A stretch of 64,000 nucleotides of DNA from Elusimicrobia bacterium GWF2_62_30 (GTDB taxonomy: Bacteria > Elusimicrobiota > Elusimicrobia > Elusimicrobiales > UBA9959), in the NCBI GenBank assembly GCA_001799995.1, contig MGUK01000095.1, positions 1 to 64,000 of the forward strand. Direction: 5' to 3'. Positions within the stretch are counted from its first letter, which is position 1; every line of letters starts with the position of its first letter. The notes under the pieces were generated by a model. The model was not told the DNA's origin and ran no database searches. It was given only the letters and a program-made list of their open reading frames with translations. Shown one piece after another: positions 24,849 through 33,613 of this stretch. The position numbers were made by a program, and so were the translations under genes.

Positions 24849-25559
24849 ATGCGTATATTCATAATGCTTATGCTGGCCGCCGTTCCGGCCCGCGCGCAGT
24901 GGGGCGCCGCCGAAGGCCGCGCCCTGGCGGCGCGGCTCGACGCCCGCGCGGAAATTTCCGTCATAGGCAAAACGCCCCTGCTCGACATGCTGGCCGCGCG
25001 CCCGCAGGCCTGCCTGCCCGTAGTCATAAGCAGCGTCACTTTTCTCGCCACCATAGACCTGGACCTGAACTGGGACAGCTGGTTCGCCCTGAAGCCGGCG
25101 GACGGCGGCCTTGGCGCCGGGGCCTGGAAAGAAGCCGACCTGGCTTCCGGAGCGGTATATAAATACAAGGGCCTCGAGCTCCGCCTGAAAGAAACCGAAG
25201 GCGTGGTAAGCATTGAAACTGCCTCCGGTGAAAAAGCCGAAGTGTCCGTCAGCGCGCTTTTCGACAAACTTTATTCCTCCTCGCTCAAAGTCACTTTCGG
25301 CGGCGCGGTCACCTACGCGGTGTTCCGCAACCTGTCCCCGCTCAGCGAAGAAGAAGGCACAGCGGCGCTGCGCCTGGGTTCCGACGGGCTGTACTACTAT
25401 TCCCTTACCCCGGACCGGCAGATAGCCGCCGCGCCGCGCTGGTTGCTGGCGGTTAACGGCGTGCTTTACGGCCTGAGCGTAAAAGATTCTTCCCTGCTTT
25501 TCGTCTCTAAACCCATCGAGATGAAATTGCCCGTCCTCCCCGAACGCGCTCATCCCTGA
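24849..25559 (+). CDS. Secreted protein of unknown function
   Basis: 236 residues from the ATG at 24849, giving the signal peptide MRIFIMLMLAAVPARA; a TTG at 24840 would add three residues and is less likely. No SD is obvious, so translation may be coupled to the gene ending 12 bp upstream. The body is amphipathic with beta-strand patterns (VYKYKGLELRLKETEGVVSIETASGEKAEVSV) and no known motif. Confidence 0.65.
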   Translation: MRIFIMLMLAAVPARAQWGAAEGRALAARLDARAEISVIGKTPLLDMLAARPQACLPVVISSVTFLATIDLDLNWDSWFALKPADGGLGAGAWKEADLASGAVYKYKGLELRLKETEGVVSIETASGEKAEVSVSALFDKLYSSSLKVTFGGAVTYAVFRNLSPLSEEEGTAALRLGSDGLYYYSLTPDRQIAAAPRWLLAVNGVLYGLSVKDSSLLFVSKPIEMKLPVLPERAHP

Positions 25560-25669
25560 GCGGCCCCGCGGTTTGGCCGTCGGCATAGCCATTGGCTTGC
25601 GCGGCGGCGCGTCTACTGCTATCATACTCTCTGCGGCGCAGAACGGCGGGAACGCCGGGGAAGATAATT

Positions 25670-26740
25670 GTGGCTGACACCCTAAAAAGAAAAGCGGTAT
25701 TCCTGGCGGCGCAGTTGGCGCTGCTGGCGGCCGCCTCCCTGCCCGCCCGCGCCTATTACGGCTTCCGCGACCCGCATGTCGACACCTCCTATTTCGTCAA
25801 GGCCAGGGTCCGCTACTGGTTCACCTCCTCGTCGGCCCTTACCCGCGCTTATTACCTGATGCCGGCGTCCGACTGGAGCCCTCCCACGAGCGATATCCAG
25901 ATGGGGTGGACCAACGAGTACAAGCCGATGGACGCCTCCTTTCCACTGGTCTCGCTGGAGCTGCAGCCCATCAAAGGCCTTTCCGCCGGTTTCGAAGTTG
26001 GGGACAATTCCTTCACAGGCAAGTTCAGGCAGGACGAATGGCTGCACGCCAATAACCGCGTGCTTTACCTGCTCAACGGCGTGACCTGGTACAGCCCGCA
26101 GCACCGCTCCTACGCCATGGGACGCGGCAGGCTTACCGGCCGGGCCCGCCAATACGCGGCCGACGCCTACCTGCGCGTCTATAAGTCCAAGCGGACCCGT
26201 ACGGACGATGATTTTCAGCTCAACCATGCCGCCGACATTTTCGCCGGCTATTCCTGGTACGAGACGAGCACCCGCATAGACGACTGGTACGCCGTATACT
26301 CCACGGATTTTTTCGTGCCCACGCACCCGGTGGGCCGGGTGGCCGGGATGGATTCCGTTTCCAGGCTGCGGGTTTACGGCTGGCGCGGCGGCTTCAGGGA
26401 CCAGATAAGGATATCGGAAAAGCTGTACGCGGAAAGCAAACTGGGCTTCGCCCCGCGGGCCAAATTCACAGGGCAGGACCACTGGAACCTGCGCTCCGAC
26501 CTTAAAGATCCCAGCCTCCGCCGCAAGGCCAACGGGAAGTTGTTCGACTTTTCCGTCTGCCTGTCATGGAAGTTCTGGAAGCAGTTCGAGCTCGAGGGCG
26601 GCTACCAGGTCTGGTCGTTCACCTCTACCCTGGGCAAGGAAATATACTACTACACCGACGGCTCTACGGCCGAATATAAAATGGACAAGATCAAGATCTT
26701 CCGCAAAGGCGCTTTCCTCAGCCTTTCCTGGAAATACTGA
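25670..26740 (+). CDS. Outer-membrane beta-barrel protein, omptin-like architecture possible
   Basis: About 356 residues from the GTG at 25670, chosen because it has an SD-like GGGGAAG at the right distance and directly begins a signal peptide (ADTLKRKAVFLAAQLALLAAASLPARA). An upstream ATG at 25592 adds a non-conserved Arg-rich stretch. The mature protein has many Tyr/Trp-rich alternating strands and ends in WKY-type aromatic residues (FLSLSWKY), as expected for a barrel. Omptin or Protochlamydia-type barrels look similar in size, but I see no certain omptin active site. The next gene starts within its stop codon. Confidence 0.6.
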   Translation: MADTLKRKAVFLAAQLALLAAASLPARAYYGFRDPHVDTSYFVKARVRYWFTSSSALTRAYYLMPASDWSPPTSDIQMGWTNEYKPMDASFPLVSLELQPIKGLSAGFEVGDNSFTGKFRQDEWLHANNRVLYLLNGVTWYSPQHRSYAMGRGRLTGRARQYAADAYLRVYKSKRTRTDDDFQLNHAADIFAGYSWYETSTRIDDWYAVYSTDFFVPTHPVGRVAGMDSVSRLRVYGWRGGFRDQIRISEKLYAESKLGFAPRAKFTGQDHWNLRSDLKDPSLRRKANGKLFDFSVCLSWKFWKQFELEGGYQVWSFTSTLGKEIYYYTDGSTAEYKMDKIKIFRKGAFLSLSWKY

Positions 26741-27426
26741 TGCACGCAAAAGCTAAGACAGCCGACCTTTTCAGCCGCCTCCGGGCGGGCCAGGTCGCGC
26801 AGCTGCGCCGGCTCGACAGCCCGCGCAAGTTGCAGGATTTCCTGGACTACGATATAGCCTATAACGGGGGGGAGGATTCCACCTGCCTTTCGGTGTCGGA
26901 AGTGCTCAGGCAGCGCCGGGCCCACTGCATAGAGGGGGCCATGCTGGCCGCCGCGGCTTTCCTCCTGCAGGGCAGGAAGGCCCTGCTGCTCGACCTGCGG
27001 GCCAACCCGCGCGACGACGACCACGTGATAGCGCCCTTTACCGAGAACGGCCGCTGGGGCGCGGTGGCCAAATCCTGTTTCTGCGGCCTGCGCTACCGGG
27101 AGCCGGTGTACCGGTCTTTCGGGGAGCTGGCGCGCAGCTATTTCGAGTTCTATTATAACGACACAGGCGAGAAGACGCTGCGCGAATTCTCCGCCCCGTT
27201 CGAAGTTTCCCGGCTTAAGCCGGACTGGCTGTGCTCGGAAAAGAACGTGTTCTACGTAAGCCGGAAGCTGGACGCGCTCAGGCATACGCAGATGGTGCCT
27301 TACCAGCAGCAGCGCCGGCTGCGCCGCGCCGATTCCCTGCTGCGCCAGGCCGAAATAATAGGCTGTACCGGCGCCCCGCTGACAAAAAGCAGCCCCCGGC
27401 CATATAGAAAACGGCAGCCCCGGTAA
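26740..27426 (+). CDS. Transglutaminase-like cysteine protein
   Basis: 228 residues, no signal peptide. The pattern of a transglutaminase-like fold is present: Cys in RRAHCIEGAMLAAAAFL (about residue 66), then Asp-Asp-His in RDDDHVIAPF (about 88-92). These may be the Cys-His-Asp set of a peptidase or amidase. Its ATG overlaps the stop of the barrel gene (TGATG), so the two are translationally coupled. Target unknown. Confidence 0.65.
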   Translation: MHAKAKTADLFSRLRAGQVAQLRRLDSPRKLQDFLDYDIAYNGGEDSTCLSVSEVLRQRRAHCIEGAMLAAAAFLLQGRKALLLDLRANPRDDDHVIAPFTENGRWGAVAKSCFCGLRYREPVYRSFGELARSYFEFYYNDTGEKTLREFSAPFEVSRLKPDWLCSEKNVFYVSRKLDALRHTQMVPYQQQRRLRRADSLLRQAEIIGCTGAPLTKSSPRPYRKRQPR

Positions 27427-27523
27427 AACCTCCCTTTCCCTGCCACCCCTGGAACCGTTCATAATTGCCGGAGTTAAGTATACTGTCCCTCTAATTACCT
27501 AGTTACCTTTTGGCGGGCGGGGG

Positions 27524-27568
27524 GTAGGTCTTTTTGCCCTTTTGGGGCGGGGCCGGGACTGATAAACT
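27524..27568 (+). promoter_or_regulatory. CTGGGYC-class promoter giving a probable leaderless mRNA
   Basis: GTAGGTCTT (27524-27532, 7 of 9 to the element), 7 bp, TTTTGG (27540-27545), 17 bp, TAAACT (27563-27568). The ATG at 27575 lies 7 bp after the -10, where transcription should begin, and there is no SD. Confidence 0.55.
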
Positions 27569-27574
27569 ATATAC

Positions 27575-28372
27575 ATGCTAAAACAGATCTCCCGCCGCTG
27601 TTTGCTCCCGCTTTCCCTGCTTTTCCTGCCGCTGTTCTCTTCGGCCGCCGCGTTCGAAGAAATCTACAGCGCTTCCGGCTACAACTTCTCGGCCGGCCTC
27701 TCCGCCTTTGTAAGCCCGCCCGCGGCGCCGGTGTCCTTCCCGTCCGCGGTAATAGATAAAGCCGCGGCGTCCGGCCATTACTTAACGCCTTCTGAACTGG
27801 ACCTCTCCGCGGTGCCCGCGGCGCCGGCCGACGGTTCCGCCGCCGATAAAAAAGACTTCGAGACGCTGCTGGCCTGGCAGGCCGGCCGCACCGGCGCGCA
27901 GTGCTCGCTGGCCCAGTCCGAGACGGAACATTCCTTCGAGGTGTTCTTCGGCAAGATCACCCCTTTCGCCGTTCCGCAGCCGGACGCCGTTAAGAAGTTC
28001 TTCAGCCACGTAGGGAAAGATTCCGTGGCGGCCCATACTTACCTCAAGGGTATTTATAAACGCGAGCGCCCGTTCGTGCGCGACGCCCGGATAAAGCCCT
28101 GCGTCATGCGGCCGCGCGGGCTGGCTTATCCCAGCGGCCACGCGACCATGTCCAGGCTCTTCGCCCTGATACTAGGCGACCTGGTGCCGTCGCGCAGGAA
28201 AGCGTTCATCGCCCGCGCCGACGAGGCCGCGCTCAACCGCGTAATAGCCGGCGTCCACCATCCCACCGACATAGAGGCCGGCCGCCTGCTGGCCAACGAG
28301 CTTTACCGCAACCTGCTTGAAGACGAGGCTTTCGTCTCCGACATGGAGAGCATGCGCGCCTACCTGCGCTAG
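27575..28372 (+). CDS. Exported PAP2 / class A acid phosphatase
   Basis: 265 residues with a signal peptide (MLKQISRRCLLPLSLLFLPLFSSAAA). The three PAP2 motifs are present in order: KGIYKRERPF, YPSGHATM and GVHHPTDIEAGR, carrying the phosphate-binding Lys/Arg and the two catalytic His. Class A acid phosphatases hydrolyse phosphomonoesters in the periplasm or outside. Although it is a phosphatase, no Pho box is seen; its promoter is of the CTGGGYC class. Confidence 0.9.
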   Translation: MLKQISRRCLLPLSLLFLPLFSSAAAFEEIYSASGYNFSAGLSAFVSPPAAPVSFPSAVIDKAAASGHYLTPSELDLSAVPAAPADGSAADKKDFETLLAWQAGRTGAQCSLAQSETEHSFEVFFGKITPFAVPQPDAVKKFFSHVGKDSVAAHTYLKGIYKRERPFVRDARIKPCVMRPRGLAYPSGHATMSRLFALILGDLVPSRRKAFIARADEAALNRVIAGVHHPTDIEAGRLLANELYRNLLEDEAFVSDMESMRAYLR

Positions 28373-28413
28373 CGCTGTTCCGGCCGTCTTTTGGGTCTAA
28401 AGTCCCAGGCCGC

Positions 28414-28480
28414 CTGGGTCCTTTGTGCCCATGCGGCAGGGGCGAATACGATTGTAGAATCTACTTACGCGTTATATAAT
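28414..28480 (+). promoter_or_regulatory. Promoter region of the deiminase-like gene
   Basis: CTGGGTCCT at 28414-28422 and a TTGGGTC-like copy 23 bp upstream; TTGTAG (28452-28457), 17 bp, TATAAT (28475-28480), with TAGAAT (28455-28460) as an alternative -10. CTTACG (28464) and CGTAAG (28494) form an inverted repeat around the start region and could be an operator. Confidence 0.5.
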
Positions 28481-28520
28481 GTTATACAGCTATCGTAAGA
28501 CCGGGCTCAGAGAGGACTGA

Positions 28521-29732
28521 ATGAAAAAAGCAAACTTTCTCGTGTTATCCCTCCTGTCATCCGTTTCCTCCGGGGCCTATGCCCTGGACCTGAACAATCC
28601 CCTTCCCAACTGGATAGACCCGGGCCGCGAAAAAGTGGTCAAAGCCGCGCCCGCGGAGACAGGCCTGCGCGCCGTCCCGCCGTCGGGTTTCCGCATGCCG
28701 GCCGAATACGAGCCCGTGGCCGGCGTGGTCATCGGCTGGGCCGGCTATACCGGCATGCTCGCTAAAATAGCGCAGGCCGCCGCCGGTCCCGGCAACGCCA
28801 AGATCTTCGGCGTAGCCGCTCCCGCCACTCTTTCCGGCGTTCCCGCTGATAAATACAAGAAGCTGGACCTCCCCATCGACACCGTCTGGGTGCGCGATTA
28901 CGGCCCTTTCGGCATCACCAGCTCCGGCAAGCTCGGCATAGTGGATACGGTTTACCGCCATTACCAGTACCGCCAGGACGACGACACGCTGCCCGCCAAC
29001 CTGGGCAAAGCCCTCGGCGCCAGCGTCTTCGGCACCAACATCATCCTGGACGGCGGCAACCTGATGGTGGACACGAAGGGCAACCTGTTCATGACCCGCC
29101 GCACCTATATGTGGAATTCCTCCATGTCCCAGGAGCAGGTGGATACCGCGCTCAAGGCGCAGTTCAAGGTGAACAATATCCATGTTTTCGACTACGCCGG
29201 CTACCCGGGCGAGCCTAAGGACGGCACCGGCCATATCGACATGTTCATGAAGCTGCTCAACGACCACACCGTGCTTATCACGGTGGCGGAAACCGAGCCG
29301 TTCAAGACCAATTCCGAAAAAGCGATGGCCTTCTTCAAGGGGCGCATGGCGCCGGACGGCCAGCCTTACAAGATCGTGACCGCCAAAGGCTGGGCGACTT
29401 ACGGGGCCTGGTACACGTATACCAACTCGCTGATCGTAAACAATACCGTCATCATGCCCTCTTATTCCGGGCATGCCCAGGACGAGGCGCAGGCTATAGC
29501 GGCTTACAAGGCCGGGATGCCCAATGTCACGGTGGTGCCCGTTAATTCCGACGACAGCATCACCGCCGGCGGCTCCATACACTGCGTCACGCAGACCCTG
29601 CCGGTGCTCCCAAGCAAAGATATGAAGCTGGGGCCGTACATAGACGTGGCCCCGAACTTCGGGCCTTACAGCCTGTCCGGCCTGGGCGAGTTGCCCGCCC
29701 TCGGCCAGCTTACCGACGCCCTCGGCCGGTAA
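28521..29732 (+). CDS. Secreted agmatine deiminase / peptidylarginine deiminase family protein
   Basis: 403 residues with a signal peptide (MKKANFLVLSLLSSVSSGAYA). The guanidino-group-modifying fold is clear: MPAEYEPVAGVVIGWAG, WVRDYGPFGI, ILDGGNLMVDTKGN, GHIDMFMKLL and the catalytic Cys in GGSIHCVTQTLP. Cytoplasmic members (AguA) make N-carbamoylputrescine; secreted members such as the Porphyromonas enzyme act on protein or peptide arginine. The signal peptide favours the second, but this is inference. SD AGAGGA. Terminator follows; single-gene unit. Confidence 0.85.
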   Translation: MKKANFLVLSLLSSVSSGAYALDLNNPLPNWIDPGREKVVKAAPAETGLRAVPPSGFRMPAEYEPVAGVVIGWAGYTGMLAKIAQAAAGPGNAKIFGVAAPATLSGVPADKYKKLDLPIDTVWVRDYGPFGITSSGKLGIVDTVYRHYQYRQDDDTLPANLGKALGASVFGTNIILDGGNLMVDTKGNLFMTRRTYMWNSSMSQEQVDTALKAQFKVNNIHVFDYAGYPGEPKDGTGHIDMFMKLLNDHTVLITVAETEPFKTNSEKAMAFFKGRMAPDGQPYKIVTAKGWATYGAWYTYTNSLIVNNTVIMPSYSGHAQDEAQAIAAYKAGMPNVTVVPVNSDDSITAGGSIHCVTQTLPVLPSKDMKLGPYIDVAPNFGPYSLSGLGELPALGQLTDALGR

Positions 29733-29747
29733 ACTATCGTTACAATT

Positions 29748-29787
29748 CCGGGGCCCGCGTCCTGACAGGCGCGGGCCCCGGTGTTTT
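29748..29787 (+). terminator. Intrinsic terminator
   Basis: 12-bp stem CCGGGGCCCGCG / CGCGGGCCCCGG around TCCTGACAGG, then TGTTTT. Confidence 0.85.
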
Positions 29788-29835
29788 ATGGCGGAACCGC
29801 GCCGCCTCTTATTATTTTTGTAGAATTCTATATAT

Positions 29836-31224
29836 ATGGCAAAGTCCGGCAGCGCAGGAGCCTTCTTCAGGGCACCAGGACGTAACAGGCCTGCCGGGGC
29901 TTTTGTAAAGTTCGCCGTTCCCGTCGCCATAGCGGGGCTGCTCGGCTGGGCCCTCTGGCTGAGGCCGGAGCAATTCCTCTGGATCTACCCCGCTTTCGGC
30001 TCCCTGTTCCTGTGGTTCTCCTGGTCAGGGGAGAAGGAAGTCAAATACATCGTCCTTTTTCTGGTCACGGTCGCGGGCTTCGTGCTGCCAAAGCTGGCCC
30101 CCGGCGGCGACTCGCTGGCCGTCATGGCTGCGACCATGGCCGAGCTGCTGTGCCTGTGGCTGATCTTCTTCTTCCTGGCCCGGCTCGAGAGCGCGCGGCA
30201 GTCCGCGGGCGAGAAGCTTGCGGCCCGCGAAGCCGAGGCCGCCCTGCGCATAAAGAACCTTAAAGACGAGTTGGCCCGCTACCGCCTGCACCGCGAAAGC
30301 ACCCTGGCCAGCATCCGCGACAAGGGCGCGCTGGCCGCCTCGGTGCAGGATATGGGCGCCGCGTCCACCCCCGACGAGATAAAGGCGCGCCTGGAAAGCG
30401 TGCTCGAGAAATACTTCCCGGGCGCCGCCGTGGAACTGCATTCCGGCGCCCCGCGCGATTTTGCCGAGAAATGGGTGGCGGAACGGAAGATACCGCTGCT
30501 GGTGCGCAATTCGGAAGAGGACAGCCGTTTCGCGCGCGGCCTTTTCGGGCCCGGGGAGCGGTCGCTGATGGCGCTCCCGCTGCACCTGTTCGGTTCGCTG
30601 GTGGGCTTTATCCGGGCCTCGGCCCCGGAGCCGGACCGCTTCAAGGCCGGCGACCTGCGCGGCGCGGAGATCTTCTGCGCGCTGGCGGGCGTGAGCATGG
30701 AGAACATCTACCTTTACGAGAAAGTGCGGGAGCTGGCCATAAAGGACGGGCTTACGGGGCTTTACACCCACCGCGCCATGCAGGCACGCCTGGAGGAAGA
30801 GATCCTGCGCTCGGCCCGCACCAAGGTCCCGTTCTCGGTGATAATGGCCGATATAGACCATTTCAAGTCCTATAACGATACCTTCGGCCACCAGGCCGGG
30901 GACGCCGTCCTCAAGGCCGTGGCCGAAGTGTTCTCCGCCGGCGTGCGCGACATAGATTTCGTGGCCCGCTACGGCGGGGAAGAGATGGCCGTGATCCTTA
31001 CCGGAGTGAGCAAAGGCGAGGCGCGGCTGGTGGCCGACCAGCTGCGGCGCTCCCTGGAGGCGAGGCAATTCGATTTTAACGGCGTCCGCTCGGGCGTCAC
31101 GGCCAGCTTCGGCGTGGCGGAATTCCCCGCCGAGGGCGCCATAGCCAGCCAGCTGATACGCGCCGCCGACGAGCGGCTTTACCGCGCCAAGCAGGGCGGG
31201 CGCAACAAGGTGGTGCATGAATAG
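29836..31224 (+). CDS. Membrane diguanylate cyclase with GAF-like domain (I-site present)
   Basis: 462 residues: about four membrane segments (15-125), a coiled coil (130-160), a GAF-like region (170-290) and a GGDEF domain (300-460). The active site GGEEM is intact, and RDID lies five residues before it, matching the RxxD inhibitory site, so product feedback is likely. It makes c-di-GMP from two GTP at the inner membrane. TAGAAT at 29821-29826 puts the likely RNA start about 3 nt before the ATG, and no SD is seen. It overlaps the next cyclase gene by 8 bp. Confidence 0.9.
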   Translation: MAKSGSAGAFFRAPGRNRPAGAFVKFAVPVAIAGLLGWALWLRPEQFLWIYPAFGSLFLWFSWSGEKEVKYIVLFLVTVAGFVLPKLAPGGDSLAVMAATMAELLCLWLIFFFLARLESARQSAGEKLAAREAEAALRIKNLKDELARYRLHRESTLASIRDKGALAASVQDMGAASTPDEIKARLESVLEKYFPGAAVELHSGAPRDFAEKWVAERKIPLLVRNSEEDSRFARGLFGPGERSLMALPLHLFGSLVGFIRASAPEPDRFKAGDLRGAEIFCALAGVSMENIYLYEKVRELAIKDGLTGLYTHRAMQARLEEEILRSARTKVPFSVIMADIDHFKSYNDTFGHQAGDAVLKAVAEVFSAGVRDIDFVARYGGEEMAVILTGVSKGEARLVADQLRRSLEARQFDFNGVRSGVTASFGVAEFPAEGAIASQLIRAADERLYRAKQGGRNKVVHE

Positions 31225-32482
31225 GCCCGAGCTCTGGCTGGCGGCCGCCGCAGCGGCCCCGCTTTTGTCCTACTTCCTGGGGCGGCTGCACCGCTGGGCC
31301 GGGCTGGCCGCCGGCATCGCGTTTTTCATCCTGGCCGCCGCCCTGCAGCCTCTGGTGCTTTCCTCCGGCCTGCCTTCCGCGGTGCTGTGCCTGTGGACAG
31401 CCGCCGCGCTGGCGCATTCCGTGGTCCTTAACGGCGCCGCCGGCGCAGCACCGGAAAGTTCCGGGCTCGAAAGGGCCCTGAAGACCGCGGCGGAAATGGA
31501 GGGCGAGCTCGCCCAGGCCCGGGAGGAGGCGCGCCTCACCGCCGCCGGGGAGAAAAGATCGCTGGCCGTCTATTCGGCGGTAAAACTGCTTTCCGAGACC
31601 GTAGACCCGGAAGCGGCGGCCCGGCAGCTGGGCAAATACCTGGCGGATTATTTCGAGACCGAGCGCGCCGCGCTTTACCTGGCCGGCAACTCGCCGGGAG
31701 AAATGGAGCTTTTCGCGGCCGGCGCCGCGGCGGCGTCCCTGCCGCCCCTCCAGGCCTTCTTTACCGCCGGGGCTTTTCCCGCCGCGCCGGAACTGAGGGA
31801 CGGCGTAGCCGTGGCCCCGGTGCGGTCCTCGGCGCAGGAAGGCGAGGTGATGGGGCTTCTTGTTTTCGAGCCGGGCCGGGGCGGGGGGGAAGCCGCGCTG
31901 GAAGCGGCGGGGCGTTTCACCTCGGAGATCTCCTTCGCGCTCAGGCGCGTGCAGCTTTTCAGGCAGGTGGAATGGCTCTCGCTCACCGACGGGCTGACGG
32001 GCCTCTGGCGCCGCAACGCGCTGGACGAGAAGATAAAAGAGGAGATCCGCCGCTCTTCCGCTTTCAAGACCACGCTGGGCTTCATGATCGTGGATATCGA
32101 CCATTTCAAGCGCCTCAACGACAATTACGGCCACCAGTTCGGCGACGCCGTGCTCAGGCGCGTGGCGCAGCTGCTCAAGGCCGGCGTCTACGAGACGGAC
32201 TTCGTGGGCCGCTACGGCGGCGAGGAGTTCGGCATAGTGCTGCCGCGCGCGGACGCCGTGGGCGTGCTGCGCAAGGCCGAGGCGCTGCGGGCCCGCATAG
32301 AGTCCGAGGTTTTCTCGCAGGGGCTGGAAAGCGTGAAGCTTACGGTTTCCATCGGCATAGCCCATTTCCCGCGCGACGGGCGCACGCCCGCGGAGCTTAT
32401 CCGCAAGGCGGATACGGCGCTTTACGCCGCCAAGGAAAGCGGACGCAACAGGGTAGTGGACGCGGCGGCGCAGGCCGCCTGA
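31217..32482 (+). CDS. Membrane diguanylate cyclase with GAF-like domain (I-site absent)
   Basis: 421 residues: about three membrane helices (1-75), a helical linker, a GAF-like domain (about 105-240) and a GGDEF domain (about 255-420) with GGEEF. In the position of the inhibitory RxxD the sequence reads YETD, so product inhibition through this site is probably lost, unlike its upstream neighbour. Same architecture as that neighbour suggests an old duplication. The two start/stop regions overlap, so they are co-translated. Confidence 0.9.
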   Translation: MNRPELWLAAAAAAPLLSYFLGRLHRWAGLAAGIAFFILAAALQPLVLSSGLPSAVLCLWTAAALAHSVVLNGAAGAAPESSGLERALKTAAEMEGELAQAREEARLTAAGEKRSLAVYSAVKLLSETVDPEAAARQLGKYLADYFETERAALYLAGNSPGEMELFAAGAAAASLPPLQAFFTAGAFPAAPELRDGVAVAPVRSSAQEGEVMGLLVFEPGRGGGEAALEAAGRFTSEISFALRRVQLFRQVEWLSLTDGLTGLWRRNALDEKIKEEIRRSSAFKTTLGFMIVDIDHFKRLNDNYGHQFGDAVLRRVAQLLKAGVYETDFVGRYGGEEFGIVLPRADAVGVLRKAEALRARIESEVFSQGLESVKLTVSIGIAHFPRDGRTPAELIRKADTALYAAKESGRNRVVDAAAQAA

Positions 32483-32541
32483 GGTTTTCGGTTCGCCGCG
32501 GCGCGGGCAAAGCCCGGGCCGTATGAGATCACGGAGGAACA

Positions 32542-33603
32542 ATGGAAGAAAATAACAACAGCAACCCGGTGCCGGGCCCGCAGCCCGCTCCGGCCGTTTC
32601 GCCGGCGCCGGCGCAGCCCGCCGCCGGGCCGGGGCAGGCGGGGACAGGGCTCTGGCTCAAGGTAATAGCCGTGCTTTACGTGATCTCGCTCTTCGCGGCC
32701 ACCACCGTGATCTACAAAGCCGAAGAGGCCAAGAAGAGCAAAGAGAAAAAGATGGACATGTCCAAATTCAGCTCCCTCGTAAAGAGCAAGAAGGACGCCG
32801 TCGCTGTGATCCCGCTTTACGGCGTCATCACGCAGGGCAACTCCTCCCGCTCCTGGGACAAGGGCAGCCAGCAGGTAGCCAGGCGGATAAAGCTGATGGC
32901 GGACAAAAAAGAGGTCAAGGCCATACTGCTGGACATAAATTCCCCCGGCGGTTCCGTGGGCGCGGTGCAGGAGATCTATACCGCCATCCTGCGCGCCAAG
33001 CGCGAGACCAAGAAGCCCTTCATCGCGCGGTTCGGGGAGGTCTCCGCCAGCGGCGGCTACTACGTGGCTTCCGCCTGCGACCTGATAGTAGCGCAGCCCG
33101 GCACCATCACGGGCTCTATCGGCGTTATCTTCAGCGTGAGCAATTTCGACGGCCTCATGAAGAAGGTAGGGATGAAGAACGAGGCCATCAAGTCGGGCAA
33201 GTTCAAGGATATAGGCTCGCCGATGCGCGATATGACTCCGGAGGAGCGCAAGCTGCTGCAGACGCTGATAGACGATTCCTACGCGCAGTTCGTGACGGCC
33301 GTTTCGGAAGGCCGGAAGATGCAGACGGATAAAGTGAAACTGCTGGCCGACGGCCGCATCTACACCGGCCGGCAGGCGCTGGAGAACGGCCTGATCGACA
33401 AGGTCGGCGACCTGCAGGACGCCCTGGACGCGGCCGGGGACCTGGGCAAGATAGGCCGCAACCCGCGCGTGATCTCCGAGAACGACCCGCTGGAGAACTT
33501 CATGTCGCTCATCGACAGCAAGCTCGGGCTGTTCGGCTCCGGCGCGATGCCCGAAGCCCTCGAACTGACGCCGCGCCTCGAATACCGCTGGTACGGACGC
33601 TAA
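32542..33603 (+). CDS. sppA: Signal peptide peptidase SppA
   Basis: 353 residues, the short single-domain form. A Pro/Ala-rich cytoplasmic start and one membrane helix (about 38-58) precede a Ser-Lys protease domain: LLDINSPGGSVGAVQEIY, then the nucleophile Ser in GEVSASGGYYVASACD and ITGSIGVIF, with a catalytic Lys expected upstream. It cleaves remnant signal peptides in the inner membrane. SD CGGAGGA. First gene of a run with 11-, 4- and 16-bp gaps. Confidence 0.92.
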   Translation: MEENNNSNPVPGPQPAPAVSPAPAQPAAGPGQAGTGLWLKVIAVLYVISLFAATTVIYKAEEAKKSKEKKMDMSKFSSLVKSKKDAVAVIPLYGVITQGNSSRSWDKGSQQVARRIKLMADKKEVKAILLDINSPGGSVGAVQEIYTAILRAKRETKKPFIARFGEVSASGGYYVASACDLIVAQPGTITGSIGVIFSVSNFDGLMKKVGMKNEAIKSGKFKDIGSPMRDMTPEERKLLQTLIDDSYAQFVTAVSEGRKMQTDKVKLLADGRIYTGRQALENGLIDKVGDLQDALDAAGDLGKIGRNPRVISENDPLENFMSLIDSKLGLFGSGAMPEALELTPRLEYRWYGR

Positions 33604-33613
33604 AGGAGGGCAA

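Noticed and set aside
27426-27575. Pho box before the PAP2 phosphatase
   Set aside because: A phosphatase might be expected in the Pho regulon, but no 11-bp TTTAnACG repeats are present; the promoter is of the CTGGGYC class.
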